A program made the position numbers and the translations under genes. Positions 16,327 to 26,496 of a DNA stretch of 64,000 nt are shown in pieces. Numbering within the stretch: the first letter of the stretch is position 1; each line of letters opens with the position of its first letter. The DNA comes from Streptomyces kanamyceticus (GTDB lineage: Bacteria > Actinomycetota > Actinomycetes > Streptomycetales > Streptomycetaceae), in NCBI RefSeq assembly GCF_008704495.1, contig NZ_CP023699.1:7378001-7442000 (forward strand), written 5' to 3'. The notes under the pieces were generated by a model. That model did no database searches. It had not been told where the DNA came from and was given only the letters and a program-made list of their open reading frames with translations.

Positions 16327-17241
16327 TCAGTTCCTCAGTTCCTTCAGCCGCGCCACGTCCGCCGCGTGTCCTTCCTTGCCGCCGGGCGTCTCGATGATCA
16401 GCGGCACGCCCTCGGTGGCGGGGTGCGCGAGGAGCTCGCGGAACGGCTCCACGCCGATGTGGCCGGTGCCGATGTTCTCGTGGCGGTCCTTGTGGGCGCC
16501 GACCACGTCCTTGGAGTCATTGGCGTGCACGAGCTTCAGGCGGCCCTCGCCGACGGTGTCCACCAGCAGGTCCAGGGTCTGCTTCATGCCGCCGGGGCCC
16601 GCCAGGTCGTGGCCCGCCGCGAAGATGTGGCAGGTGTCCAGGCAGACGCCCAGCTTGGGGTGGGAGTCGAGCGCCTCGAAGTACGGGCCGAAGTCCCAGG
16701 TGCGGGAGCAGAGCGAGGAGCCCTGTCCCGCGGTCGACTCCAGGAGCAGATACGGGTCGTCGTCGTGCGTCAGCTCGTCGAGCAGCGGCAGCATACGGTC
16801 GCGCACCTGCCGCAGGGCCACCGCGCGCTCCCGGCCGCCGGTCGCCGAGCCGGTGTGCACGACGACGCCGAGTGCGCCGATCGCACGGGCCCTGCGCAGC
16901 GAGTGGCGCAGGGACTCCACGGACTTCTCGACGGTGGCCTCGGTGTGCGAGCCGAAGTTGATCAGGTAGGGCGCGTGGACGTACGCCGGGATGTTCTCGG
17001 CGGCGCAGGCCGCGCGGAACTCCTCGTCCTGCTTCGGGTTGCCCGGCGGAGTCGCCCAGCCGCGCGGGTTGGCCACGAAGACCTGGACGGTCTCGGCGGC
17101 CAGCTCACGGGCGTACGAGAGGCCGACGGACGCGAGGCCGCCCGCCACCGGGACGTGGCCGCCGACGGGATTGCGGGACGCGGCGCTCGGAGAGGGCGTG
17201 CTGCTGGGGGACGGCGTGCTGGGGGACTTGTCGCTGCTCAC
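16327..17241 (-). CDS. nfo: Deoxyribonuclease IV (AP endonuclease IV)
   Basis: A 304-aa TIM-barrel AP endonuclease that cuts DNA 5' to abasic sites in base-excision repair. Metal-binding motifs are present: YVHAPYLINF, GVVVHTGSATGG, LLLESTAGQG (Glu), LGVCLDTCHIFAAGHD, KLVHANDSK, DRHENIGTGHIG and LIIETPG. About 25 Ser/Pro/Thr-rich residues precede the core, probably an unstructured leader. The start is a GTG at 17241. It follows the PASTA kinase gene on the same strand by 91 bases. Confidence 0.93.
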   Translation of the reverse strand: MSSDKSPSTPSPSSTPSPSAASRNPVGGHVPVAGGLASVGLSYARELAAETVQVFVANPRGWATPPGNPKQDEEFRAACAAENIPAYVHAPYLINFGSHTEATVEKSVESLRHSLRRARAIGALGVVVHTGSATGGRERAVALRQVRDRMLPLLDELTHDDDPYLLLESTAGQGSSLCSRTWDFGPYFEALDSHPKLGVCLDTCHIFAAGHDLAGPGGMKQTLDLLVDTVGEGRLKLVHANDSKDVVGAHKDRHENIGTGHIGVEPFRELLAHPATEGVPLIIETPGGKEGHAADVARLKELRN

Positions 17242-17332
17242 GCCGTCCAGGGTGGCACGCGCGCGTGGCGCCCCCGTCGGCGGTCCACCCCGGCCGCGGA
17301 ACCCGGGGGGCTCCCGGGCCGGGGCCGCGGGT

Positions 17333-19306
17333 TCAGCGGATCGTGATGGTGATCGTCGACCCCTTGGGCGCCTCGTCGCCGCCCTCCACGGACTGCTTCT
17401 TCACGGTGTCCCCGAAGAGGCCGAGCAGGCCGCGGTCCTCGTCCACCTCGAAGCCCGCGCCCTCCAGCTTCGAGGTGGCGTCGTCGACGTTCATGCCGGT
17501 CACGTCGGGGACCTCGACCATCACCGGGCCCTTGGAGATCGTCAGGGTGACCGTGTCGCCCTCGGCGAGCTCCCTGCCCTCGATGGGGGACTGCTTGGCG
17601 ACGCTGCCCTTGTCCTCGTCGGAGAAGGCCCGCTTCTCCGCGATCTCGACCTTGAGCCCGGCTTCCTCCAGCTCGGAGACGGCGTCCTCCTCGGTGTCGC
17701 CCGTCACGTCGGGGACCGGGACCGGGGCGCCCTTGGAGACGACGAGGGCGACGGCCGAACCCGCCTTGCGCGTGAAGCCGGACCGCGGCTCCGTGCTGAT
17801 CACGGTGCCGCGCTTGACGTCCTCGTCGAACTTCTCGGTGACCATGCCCGGTTCGAGCCCGGAGTTCTTCAGTTCCTTCTTGGCCGTGGCCAGCGCGATG
17901 CCCTTGACGTCGGGGACCTTCACGGTCTCCGGGCCGCGCGACACGGTCAGCGTCACCTTGCCGTTGTCACGGATGCGCTCGCCGGCCGCCGGGTCGGTGG
18001 CCATGACGGTGCCGCGCTTGTCGGTGTCGCTGTACGCCTGCTTGACCTCCTTCACGTCGAGCCCGGCCTCGTCGAGGCGCTTCTTGGCCTGCGCCTCGGT
18101 CTTCGTGAGGAGCGGCGGGACCTTCGTGAACTGGCCGGAGTTGATGTACCAGACGCCCGCGCCGAGCCCCAGGACGAGGAGCACGGTGGTGATCACCGCG
18201 ACCATCCGGCGACGCGGGTCGAGCCGCCTTCGCGAGGCCCGCGCGGGGGCGGGCGGCGCGGGTGGCCCGGGCGCCGGGGTGGGCAGGACACTGGTGCGGT
18301 TGAGGGCGTCCTGGCCGCTCGGACCCGTCCGGCCGTCCCGCCCGTCCTCCTCGGGGAGCGCCAGCTGGACCGAGCGTCCCGCGCGCGGGATCACGTGCGT
18401 GCGGTCGTCGGCGTTGGCGTGTTCCGGGTGCGCCTGCGGCGGCACCGCGTCCAGCTGCTCCTCGGTGAGGGCGGACCGCGCCTGCCGCAGCTGCGCGAGC
18501 AGCGCGACCGCGTCGTACGGACGGACGTCGGGGGTGCGGGCGGTGGCGGACGCGACCAGCTCGTCGAGTTCGTAGGCGAGGCCGGGGACGGCGGCCGACG
18601 GGGGCGGCACGTCTTCGTTGAGGTGCTGGTAGAGCACCTGGGCCGGGGAGTCCCCGGAGTGCGGCTTGGCGCCGGTCAGCATTTCGTAGAGCACGACCCC
18701 GCAGGCGTACACGTCGACACGGGTGTCCGACGTGCCGTGCTCGATCTGCTCGGGGGCGAGATAGGAGACGGTTCCCAGAACGGTGCCGGTCGTGTTCGTG
18801 ACGGTGTCCACCGCGCGCACGAGCCCGAAGTCGGCGACCTTGACCCGGCCGTCGTCCCCTATCAGGACGTTCTCCGGCTTCATGTCGCGGTGCACGAACC
18901 CGGCGCGGTGCGCGGCGCCGAGCGCCGCGAGGACCGGCTCCAGGATGTCGAGCGCGGCCCGGGGCCGCAGCGCGCCGCGGTCGCGCAGGACGTCACGCAG
19001 GGTGCAGCCCGCGATGTACTCCATCGCCAGGTAGACGTACGAACCGTCCGTGCCCTGGTCGAAGACGCCGACCACGTTCGGATGGGAGAGGCGGGCGACC
19101 GACTTGGCCTCGCGGATGAAGCGGTCGACGAAGGAGGCGTCGGCCGCCAGCGTCGGGTGCATCACCTTGAGCGCGAGCACGCGGTCGAGGCGGGTGTCCA
19201 CGGCCCGGTAGACCGTGGCCATCCCGCCGACCGCGATGCGCCCGTCGATCCGGTAACGGCCGTCGAGCAGCTGCCCGACGAGCGGGTCCTGAAGGGTCGT
19301 GTCCAC
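17333..19306 (-). CDS. PASTA-domain Ser/Thr protein kinase (PknB-type)
   Basis: A 657-aa transmembrane kinase. The kinase domain spans residues ~15-280, with the glycine loop AVGGMATVY, catalytic Lys47, HRDMKPEN (Asp141) and DFG (Asp159). One membrane helix lies at ~368-389. Four extracellular PASTA repeats (each starting VPDV or VPPL) span ~395-657 and would bind peptidoglycan or muropeptides. Kinases of this type tune cell-wall synthesis and division. I chose the GTG at 19306 because TAGACT (19314-19319 read leftward) is seven bases before it, predicting a leaderless mRNA; the ATG 90 bases upstream would add unrelated residues. Confidence 0.95.
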   Translation of the reverse strand: MDTTLQDPLVGQLLDGRYRIDGRIAVGGMATVYRAVDTRLDRVLALKVMHPTLAADASFVDRFIREAKSVARLSHPNVVGVFDQGTDGSYVYLAMEYIAGCTLRDVLRDRGALRPRAALDILEPVLAALGAAHRAGFVHRDMKPENVLIGDDGRVKVADFGLVRAVDTVTNTTGTVLGTVSYLAPEQIEHGTSDTRVDVYACGVVLYEMLTGAKPHSGDSPAQVLYQHLNEDVPPPSAAVPGLAYELDELVASATARTPDVRPYDAVALLAQLRQARSALTEEQLDAVPPQAHPEHANADDRTHVIPRAGRSVQLALPEEDGRDGRTGPSGQDALNRTSVLPTPAPGPPAPPAPARASRRRLDPRRRMVAVITTVLLVLGLGAGVWYINSGQFTKVPPLLTKTEAQAKKRLDEAGLDVKEVKQAYSDTDKRGTVMATDPAAGERIRDNGKVTLTVSRGPETVKVPDVKGIALATAKKELKNSGLEPGMVTEKFDEDVKRGTVISTEPRSGFTRKAGSAVALVVSKGAPVPVPDVTGDTEEDAVSELEEAGLKVEIAEKRAFSDEDKGSVAKQSPIEGRELAEGDTVTLTISKGPVMVEVPDVTGMNVDDATSKLEGAGFEVDEDRGLLGLFGDTVKKQSVEGGDEAPKGSTITITIR

Positions 19307-19313
19307 GGAGGGG

Positions 19314-19319
19314 AGTCTA
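19314..19319 (-). promoter_or_regulatory. -10 element of the PASTA kinase gene
   Basis: TAGACT on the minus strand, seven bases before the GTG start; a leaderless arrangement. Confidence 0.5.
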
Positions 19320-19407
19320 CGAGCCACCACCGACAGGCCATCCCGTACGGGGGGATTCACAGCAGTAATGCAGCCGAGCTGTAACAGGGCCCCCAAGGGC
19401 CGGTCCC

Positions 19408-20475
<1,068 letters not shown>

Positions 20476-20479
<4 letters not shown>

Positions 20480-21711
20480 ACGGGCTGCTCCGTAAGGGCG
20501 GCAGAAGCGGCGGGAGAGGGAGCGGGAGAGGGAGCGGGGGAGGAAGCGGGGGAAGGGACGGCGAAGCGCCGAGGGGTGAACGGGCGCGCCTCGTCCGACA
20601 GTTCGCCGGTGACCAGGGCGTGCGCCAGCACGTCACCCGTGATGGGCGTCAGAAGGACGCCGTTGCGGTAGTGGCCGGTGGCCAGCTGCAGCCCGGGCAG
20701 GCGCGTCGGGCCGAGCATCGGCGCGTTGTCGGGGGAGCCGGGGCGCAGGCCCGCGCGGGTCTCGGTGAGCGGCAGTTCCGTGATGCCGGGGACGAGCTCG
20801 TGGGCGTCCCTGAGCAGCTCGTAGACGCCGCCCGCGGTGACCGTGGTGTCCCAGCCGAGCTCCTCGCTGGTCGCGCCGACGACAAGTTCGCCGTTCTCGC
20901 GGGGCACCAGATAGACGTGGCTGCCGCGCACCACTGCGCGCACGGTGCGGCTGAGGAACGGCGCGTACGCCTTCGGCACCGTCAGCCTGAGCACCTGCCC
21001 CTTCACGGGGCGCACCGGCGGCAGGACGTCGTCGGGCACGCCCGCGAGGCGCCCGCTGAGGCTGCCCCCGGCGAGCACGGTCTGCCCCGCGGCCAGCTCG
21101 GTGTCGTCCGCCATGACGATTCCGCGGGCCCGGTCGCCCGCGACCGTAAGGCGCTCGGCCCAGGCGCGGTGGAAGACCACGCCCGCCCGCTCGCAGGCCA
21201 CCAGAAGCGCCGCGGTCAGTCGGCGCGGGTCGACCTGGTGGTCGCCGTCCACCCGCAGCCCGCCGCGCACGCCCGGGGCGAGCATCGGTTCGAGGCGACG
21301 GCACTCGCGGCCGCTCAGCCACTCCGATTCGAGGCCCGAACCGCGCTGCAGCGCGTGCAGTTCGCGCAGATGGGCGCGGTCGTCGGAGTCGAGCGCGACG
21401 GCGAGCGTGCCGCACGCGCGGTAGCCGATGTCGCGGCCGCTCGCCTCGGTCAGTTCGGCGGCGAAGTCCGGATAGCGCCGCGCGGACGCGAGGTTGAGGT
21501 CGAGCAGTGTCTGCTCGCCGTAGTGCAGTTCGGTGACGGCGGCCAGCATGCCCGCGGCGACCCGCGCCGCGCCGCCGCCAGGTTCGGGGTCCACGACCGC
21601 GGTGGACAGGCCGCGCTGCGCCGCCCGCCAAGCCGTGACCAGGCCGATGATGCCGCCTCCCACGACGAGGACGTCAGTGGTGGCGGACGGTGTGGTCGGA
21701 GGTGAATGCAT
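20476..21711 (-). CDS. thiO: Glycine oxidase ThiO
   Basis: A 411-aa FAD-dependent oxidase converting glycine to dehydroglycine for thiazole synthesis. The FAD Rossmann motif is VLVVGGGIIGLVTAW (residues ~14-28), and AAGMLAAVTE, VRPVKGQVLRL, VYLVPRENGELVVGAT and ATGHYRNGVLLTPITG are DAO-family blocks. The last ~30 residues form a Ser/Pro/Ala repeat (SPAPSPAPSPAAS) outside the fold. It is the first gene after the TPP riboswitch and overlaps thiS. Confidence 0.93.
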
Positions 21712-21724
21712 GGGCGTCCAGCCC

Positions 21725-21820
21725 CTCCCTTCGCCGGCATGACCCGGATCAGGTTCGTACGGTCGGAGGCCGTCCCAGCCTCCCTCTCAGCCCGGTGCGT
21801 CCGGGCTCCCGCGAGTGCTC
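21725..21820 (-). ncRNA. TPP riboswitch (THI element)
   Basis: Read leftward, the hallmark CTGAGAGGG block and the CGAACCTGATCCGGGTCATG block are both present, separated by a variable stem, and followed by CCGGCGAAGGGA. It begins just after a TAGGGT -10 element and ends about 15 bases before the thiO start, whose ribosome site region overlaps the 3' end. Control is likely at translation initiation. Confidence 0.95.
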
Positions 21821-21830
21821 TGCACCGGCC

Positions 21831-21836
21831 ACCCTA
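21831..21836 (-). promoter_or_regulatory. -10 element of the thiOSG operon
   Basis: TAGGGT on the minus strand about 12 bases before the riboswitch; no clear -35. Confidence 0.45.
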
Positions 21837-21952
21837 GCCCGTCGCTTCCGGCCGCAGTAGGGGAGCTGTCCGGGTATGCGCAGTGACGGTGTGTCAAAGA
21901 TCTCCTCCGTGACCTCTGAAGCCCGGCGGGGCCGCGGTCCTAAGGTGATCGG

Positions 21953-23176
21953 GTGAGCGAGCAGCGGAGGCACGCAGAGCGGCAGGTCGTCATCGTCGGT
22001 GCGGGGATGGCCGGTGTGCAGACCGCCGTCGCCCTGCGCGAACAGGGGTTCGAAGGATCGGTCACCCTGATCGGCGCGGAACCCCATCAGCCCTACGACA
22101 GGCCGCCGCTGTCCAAGGCGGTGCTGCTCGGCAAGGCGGAGGGCTCCGCGTTCGACATCGACTTCGAGGCGCTCGGCATCGGCCTCGACCTGGGCCGCGA
22201 GGTCACCGGGGTGCGCCCCGCCGACCATGAGCTGGACACCGCCACGGGGCCCGTCGCGTACGACGTCCTGGTCCTCGCGACCGGCGCCGCCCCGATCCGG
22301 CTGCCCGGCACCGAAGGCGTTCCCGGTGTCCACCTCCTGCGCACCCTCGACGACGCCGAGCGGCTGCGTCCCGTGCTCGCCGAGCAGCACGACGTCGTGG
22401 TCGTCGGCGCGGGCTGGATCGGCGCCGAGTTCGCCACGGCCGCGCGCGAGGCGGGCTGCGCGGTCACCGTGGTCGAGGCGGCGGAACGGCCGCTCGCGGG
22501 CGCGCTGCCCGCGGAGGTCGCCGCCCCCATGGAGGGCTGGTACGCGGACTCCGGAGCCACGCTGCGCACCCACGCGCGCGTGGAGCGCGTCGAGCCCGGC
22601 GTCGTGGTCCTCGCCGACGGCACGCGGCTGCCCGCGGGCGCCGTCGTGGTCGGCATCGGCGCGCGCCCCGCGACGGACTGGCTCACCGACTCCGGCATCG
22701 AGCTCGGCGCCCACCGCGAGGTCGTGGCCGACGAACGCCTGCGCACCTCGGTGCCCGACGTGTACGCGGTCGGCGACTGCTCCTCCTTCCCCTCGGGCAG
22801 GTACGGCGAGCGCCTGCTCGTCCACCACTGGGACAACGCCCTCCAGGGCCCGCGCACGGTGGCGGCGAACATCGTCGGAGAGAACCCCGCGGCGTACGAC
22901 CCCGTGCCCTACTTCTGGTCGGAGCAGTTCGGCCGCTTCGTGCAGTACGCCGGTCATCACGCGGCCGCCGACCAGCTGGTGTGGCGCGGCGACCCGACGG
23001 GCGCGGCCTGGTCCGTGTGCTGGCTCCGCGACGGCGCCCTGGCCGCGGTCCTGGCGGTGGGCCGCCCCCGCGACCTGGCCCAGGGCCGCAAACTGATCGA
23101 GGCGGGCACCCGCCTGGACCCCGCCCTGACGGCGGACCCCTCCATCCCCCTGAAAAAAGCAGAACTCCCGAACTGA
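21953..23176 (+). CDS. FAD-dependent oxidoreductase (ferredoxin reductase type)
   Basis: A 407-aa pyridine nucleotide-disulfide oxidoreductase of the rhodocoxin/putidaredoxin reductase class. The FAD motif is VVIVGAGMAGVQTAVAL (residues ~9-25), the NAD(P)H motif is VVVVGAGWIGAEFATAAREAG (here split by residues ~145-165), and VYAVGDCSSFP is the second FAD block. It probably transfers electrons from NAD(P)H to a ferredoxin; no partner ferredoxin or P450 adjoins it. The GTG at 21953 is six bases after TAAGGT (21941-21946), so the mRNA is likely leaderless. A hairpin terminator follows. Confidence 0.9.
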   Translation: MSEQRRHAERQVVIVGAGMAGVQTAVALREQGFEGSVTLIGAEPHQPYDRPPLSKAVLLGKAEGSAFDIDFEALGIGLDLGREVTGVRPADHELDTATGPVAYDVLVLATGAAPIRLPGTEGVPGVHLLRTLDDAERLRPVLAEQHDVVVVGAGWIGAEFATAAREAGCAVTVVEAAERPLAGALPAEVAAPMEGWYADSGATLRTHARVERVEPGVVVLADGTRLPAGAVVVGIGARPATDWLTDSGIELGAHREVVADERLRTSVPDVYAVGDCSSFPSGRYGERLLVHHWDNALQGPRTVAANIVGENPAAYDPVPYFWSEQFGRFVQYAGHHAAADQLVWRGDPTGAAWSVCWLRDGALAAVLAVGRPRDLAQGRKLIEAGTRLDPALTADPSIPLKKAELPN

Positions 23177-23185
23177 CGACCATGG

Positions 23186-23203
23186 GCGCCCCGCAAGGGG
23201 CGC
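23186..23203 (+). terminator. Terminator of the FAD oxidoreductase gene
   Basis: A perfect 7-bp GC stem closed by a GCAA tetraloop, ten bases after the stop codon; its right arm runs into the first copy of a dispersed repeat. Confidence 0.65.
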
Positions 23204-23310
23204 GGGGAACGGCGCGCCAAGCCCCCACAACCCGCAGCAGAACGGCGACGGGTGGGGATGTTCAGTGGCGCGGGGAACGGCGCGAACGGCCCCCACGACC
23301 CGCAGCCGAA
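23197..23310. repeat. Two copies of a dispersed Streptomyces intergenic repeat
   Basis: Copies at 23197-23242 and 23265-23310 share GGCGCGGGGAACGGCGCG, a run of C's, then A(C/G)ACCCGCAGC. Each can fold into a hairpin. Elements of this form recur between genes in Streptomyces genomes (recalled). They fill most of the gap before the next gene. Confidence 0.7.
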
Positions 23311-23381
23311 AACGCCCCCACCAGCCCCCCACACCCCCGCCCAGTTTCCGGCCCCCGGCCAGAGATGGCACGCTTGACCAC

Positions 23382-23747
23382 GTGACCGAGATTGACGCAA
23401 AGACCGATGCTCTCGTCCCCGCCTGGCTCCACCTCCCCGACATCGCCGAAATGTTCGATGTCGAGGTGACGCGTGTGCGCCAGCTGGTCAAGGAGGGCCA
23501 GCTGATCGCCGTACGCCGTGGTGAGAACCGCGCGCTCCAGGTGCCGGCCGCCTTCATCGACGGCGACAAGGTCGTCAAGGGCCTCGCCGGCACCCTGACG
23601 CTCCTGAGGGACGACGGTTTCTCCGACGAAGAGATGCTCGAGTGGCTCTTCACCCCCGACCCGACCCTGCCCGGCACCCCCGCGCAGGCACTGAGCGAGA
23701 ATCGCGGCACGGAGGTGAAGCGCCGCGCCCAGGCGCTCGCCGTCTGA
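23382..23747 (+). CDS. Rv2175c-family DNA-binding protein
   Basis: A 121-aa protein with an N-terminal winged helix-turn-helix (LPDIAEMFDVEVTRVRQLVKEG, spread over residues ~18-39) and a C-terminal domain rich in FSDEEMLEWLF. In mycobacteria the homologue Rv2175c is a substrate of the Ser/Thr kinase PknL (recalled). Here a PASTA kinase gene lies 4 kb to the left, which makes a link possible but unproven. The start is GTG at 23382. No DNA target is known. Confidence 0.88.
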   Translation: MTEIDAKTDALVPAWLHLPDIAEMFDVEVTRVRQLVKEGQLIAVRRGENRALQVPAAFIDGDKVVKGLAGTLTLLRDDGFSDEEMLEWLFTPDPTLPGTPAQALSENRGTEVKRRAQALAV

Positions 23748-23845
23748 CCTGAACGAACCGTTCGACGCAGGGGCCGAGGGTGGTGCGCGTACCGCACCGC
23801 CCGCGGCCCCGTGCGCACCGAAACCGATCACGGGGGGACCTCTTC

Positions 23846-24514
23846 ATGGCCATCAAGCCCGCGCCCGCACGGCTCGCCGACGCCCGGCTCTACCTGTGCG
23901 TGGACGCCCGCAAGCGCCAGGGAGACCTCCCGGAGTTCCTCGACGCCGTCCTCGCGAGCGGCGTGGACATCGTGCAGCTGCGCGACAAGGGCATGGAGGC
24001 CGGCGAGGAGCTGGAGCACCTCGAGGTCTTCCGCGACGCCTGCCGCAGGCACGGCAAGCTCCTCGCGGTGAACGACCGCGCGGACGTCGCGCACGCCATC
24101 GGCGCCGACGTGCTGCACCTGGGCCAGGGCGACCTGCCCGTCCCCGCCGCCCGCGCCATCCTCGGCGCCACCGGCGACGACGTCCTCGTGGGCCGCTCCA
24201 CGCACGCCGAGTCCGAGGCCGCGGCGGCCGCCGTGCAGGACGGCGTGGACTACTTCTGCACGGGCCCTTGCTGGCCCACGCCGACCAAGCCGGGGCGCCA
24301 CGCCCCCGGGCTCGACCTGGTCAGGTACACGGCCTCGCTGGGCACGGACCGTCCGTGGTTCGCGATCGGCGGCATCGACGCGGGCAATCTCGACGAGGTG
24401 CTCGACGCGGGCGCCTCCCGGGTCGTGGTGGTCCGCGCGATCACCGAGGCGGACGATCCCGGTGCGGCCGCCGCCGAGCTCGCCAAGCGGCTGCGCGCAC
24501 GAACGTCTGTGTGA
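23846..24514 (+). CDS. thiE: Thiamine-phosphate synthase ThiE
   Basis: A 222-aa TIM-barrel enzyme joining HMP-pyrophosphate and thiazole phosphate to make thiamine phosphate. [31 protein letters not shown] and the phosphate-binding [12 protein letters not shown] are in order. The ATG at 23846 has GGGGGGA upstream. It is separate from the thiOSG operon, and no riboswitch was found directly upstream. Confidence 0.95.
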   Translation: MAIKPAPARLADARLYLCVDARKRQGDLPEFLDAVLASGVDIVQLRDKGMEAGEELEHLEVFRDACRRHGKLLAVNDRADVAHAIGADVLHLGQGDLPVPAARAILGATGDDVLVGRSTHAESEAAAAAVQDGVDYFCTGPCWPTPTKPGRHAPGLDLVRYTASLGTDRPWFAIGGIDAGNLDEVLDAGASRVVVVRAITEADDPGAAAAELAKRLRARTSV

Positions 24515-24617
24515 GCAACAGCCCGGGAGTGTCCGATCCGTGGACAACAGCCCGGCAAAGCGGACAATTCACGGATGCGTGGTTGGGGGACCGGCGCAGC
24601 CTGGCTAACCTGCGGGT

Positions 24618-25535
24618 ATGGCCCTAGGCACAGCTTCGACCAGGACTGACCGTGCGCGCACGGTGCGCGACATGCTCGCGACCGGTAAGACGATGTTTTC
24701 CTTCGAGTTCTCCGCGCCGAAAACGCCGAAGGGCGAGCGGAACCTGTGGAACGCGCTGCGCCGGGTCGAGGCGGTCGCGCCTGACTTCGTCTCCGTGACG
24801 TACGGAGCGGGCGGCTCGACCCGCACCGGGACGGTCAAGGAGACCCAGCAGATCGTCGCCGACACGACGCTGACGCCGGTCGCCCACCTGACCGCGGTCG
24901 ACCACTCCGTGGCCGAACTGCGCAACATCATCGGGCAGTACGCGGACGCGGGCATCAGGAACATGCTCGCGGTCCGCGGCGACCCGCCGGGCGACCCCCT
25001 CGGCGACTGGATCGCCCACCCCGAGGGCCTCACCTACGCCGCCGAGCTGGTCGAACTCATCAAGGAGTCGGGTGACTTCTGCGTGGGCGTCGCGGCCTTC
25101 CCCGCGATGCACCCGCGCTCGCCCGACTGGGAGTCCGACACCCGGCACTTCATCGACAAGTGCCGGGCCGGCGCGGACTACGCGATCACGCAGATGTTCT
25201 TCGACCCGGAGGAATACCTGCGGCTGCGCGACCGCGTCGAGGCCGCGGGCTGCCGGACGCCGATCATCCCCGAGATGATGCCGGTCACCAACGTCCGCCA
25301 GCTCGAACGGCTGCCCCAGCTCAGCAACGCCGTATTCCCGGCCGAGCTGAAAGAGCGCATCCTCTCGGTCAAAGACGATCCCGCCGCTGTACGCTCCATT
25401 GGCATCGAGTTCGCAACGGAGTTCTGCGCGCGATTGCTGGCCGAAGGCGTGCCGGGACTGCACTTCATCACGCTCAACAACTCCACGGCGACGCTGGAGA
25501 TCTACGAAAATCTGGGCCTGCACCACCAGGCCTGA
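24618..25535 (+). CDS. metF: Methylenetetrahydrofolate reductase [NAD(P)H]
   Basis: A 305-aa flavin-dependent TIM-barrel enzyme reducing 5,10-methylene-THF to 5-methyl-THF for methionine synthesis. [14 protein letters not shown] carries the catalytic Glu, [23 protein letters not shown] and [11 protein letters not shown] are conserved, and the C-terminus is HFITLNNS. The ATG at 24618 lies six bases after TAACCT (24606-24611), suggesting a leaderless mRNA and arguing against a 5' riboswitch. Confidence 0.96.
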   Translation: MALGTASTRTDRARTVRDMLATGKTMFSFEFSAPKTPKGERNLWNALRRVEAVAPDFVSVTYGAGGSTRTGTVKETQQIVADTTLTPVAHLTAVDHSVAELRNIIGQYADAGIRNMLAVRGDPPGDPLGDWIAHPEGLTYAAELVELIKESGDFCVGVAAFPAMHPRSPDWESDTRHFIDKCRAGADYAITQMFFDPEEYLRLRDRVEAAGCRTPIIPEMMPVTNVRQLERLPQLSNAVFPAELKERILSVKDDPAAVRSIGIEFATEFCARLLAEGVPGLHFITLNNSTATLEIYENLGLHHQA

Positions 25536-25587
25536 ACGGCCGTACCCCGATACCCACGGGGAACAGCGGTAGGGGAGAGGGGCGTAC

Positions 25588-26478
25588 ATGGGCTGGGCGG
25601 TCCTCTACATCGCGTTCGGATTCGTCGCGCTGTGGCTGCTGGGCGAGGTGCTGCTGCAGTACAAGGCCAGGCTGCGCTGGCGGCTGCTGGCCTTCGTGGG
25701 CTTCCTCGGCGTCGTACTCGGCGTGCTGATGCCGTCGGTGTGGGTGATCGCCCTCGGCGCCGTCGCCTTCGCCACCGGCCAGACCTACGTGACGCTGTCG
25801 TTCCGCAAGGGCTTCTCCACCGGCTGGGCGCTCGGCGGACAGCCGGGTCTCAGCAAGCGCCGCAGGGGTTCCTCGCGGGGCGCCGCCGCGCAGGGCGCGG
25901 AGACCAAGGACCCGACGCTCCAAGTCTCCGACCTGGAGTTCGAGGTCCCGCCGCCGCCCGCGCACGACCCCGACGGACTCGGCCTCGGCGACCCCGGGAT
26001 ATACGAGCCCGAGCCGCTGCCGGACGACACAGGGCAGTACGGCGTGTACAGCGACGCGGCGTACGCGCGACAGCAGGGCGCGGACGAGGCCTACCAGGGC
26101 GACGGCTACGGATACGACGCCGCGGCCTTCACCGGGTACGACCAGCAGGCGTACGGGTACGACGAGACCGGCCAGCAGCAGTACGCCGCCTACTCCGATC
26201 CGTACATCGGCACGCAGACCTACGGCGCGGGCCAGAACTACGACGCCTACGGAGACCAGCAGCAGTACGCGCCGTACGGCGGCGACACCTACGGCGGGCT
26301 AGGCGAGACCTACCAGGAGACGCCGCCCGGCGGGGTCTGGGTGCCGCAGCAGCGCAGCACCGACGACCCGTACCCCTACGGCGGCGAACTCCCGCCGGAG
26401 CAGCCCCATCCGTACCAGGGCGGGAACACCGGCGGTTACGACAACTCGGGCTACAACGAGCAGCAGTACCGGTACTGA
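25588..26478 (+). CDS. Membrane protein with long Tyr/Gln/Gly-rich low-complexity tail
   Basis: A 296-aa protein of unknown function. Residues ~1-75 hold three hydrophobic helices (GWAVLYIAFGFVALWLLGEV, LLAFVGFLGVVLGVLMPSV, WVIALGAVAFATGQTYV). A basic patch follows (SKRRRGSSRG, ~88-97), then an acidic linker. The last ~150 residues are nearly free of hydrophobic clusters and are dominated by Tyr, Gln, Gly, Asp and Pro (YGYD, QQQYA, TYGG repeats). This is a prion-like composition with more than 30 regularly spaced Tyr. The ATG at 25588 has AGGGGAGAGGGG upstream. It follows metF by 52 bases and converges on the CrtI-like gene. Confidence 0.8.
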   Translation: MGWAVLYIAFGFVALWLLGEVLLQYKARLRWRLLAFVGFLGVVLGVLMPSVWVIALGAVAFATGQTYVTLSFRKGFSTGWALGGQPGLSKRRRGSSRGAAAQGAETKDPTLQVSDLEFEVPPPPAHDPDGLGLGDPGIYEPEPLPDDTGQYGVYSDAAYARQQGADEAYQGDGYGYDAAAFTGYDQQAYGYDETGQQQYAAYSDPYIGTQTYGAGQNYDAYGDQQQYAPYGGDTYGGLGETYQETPPGGVWVPQQRSTDDPYPYGGELPPEQPHPYQGGNTGGYDNSGYNEQQYRY

Positions 26479-26496
26479 GCCCGGCCCGGGGAAGGC

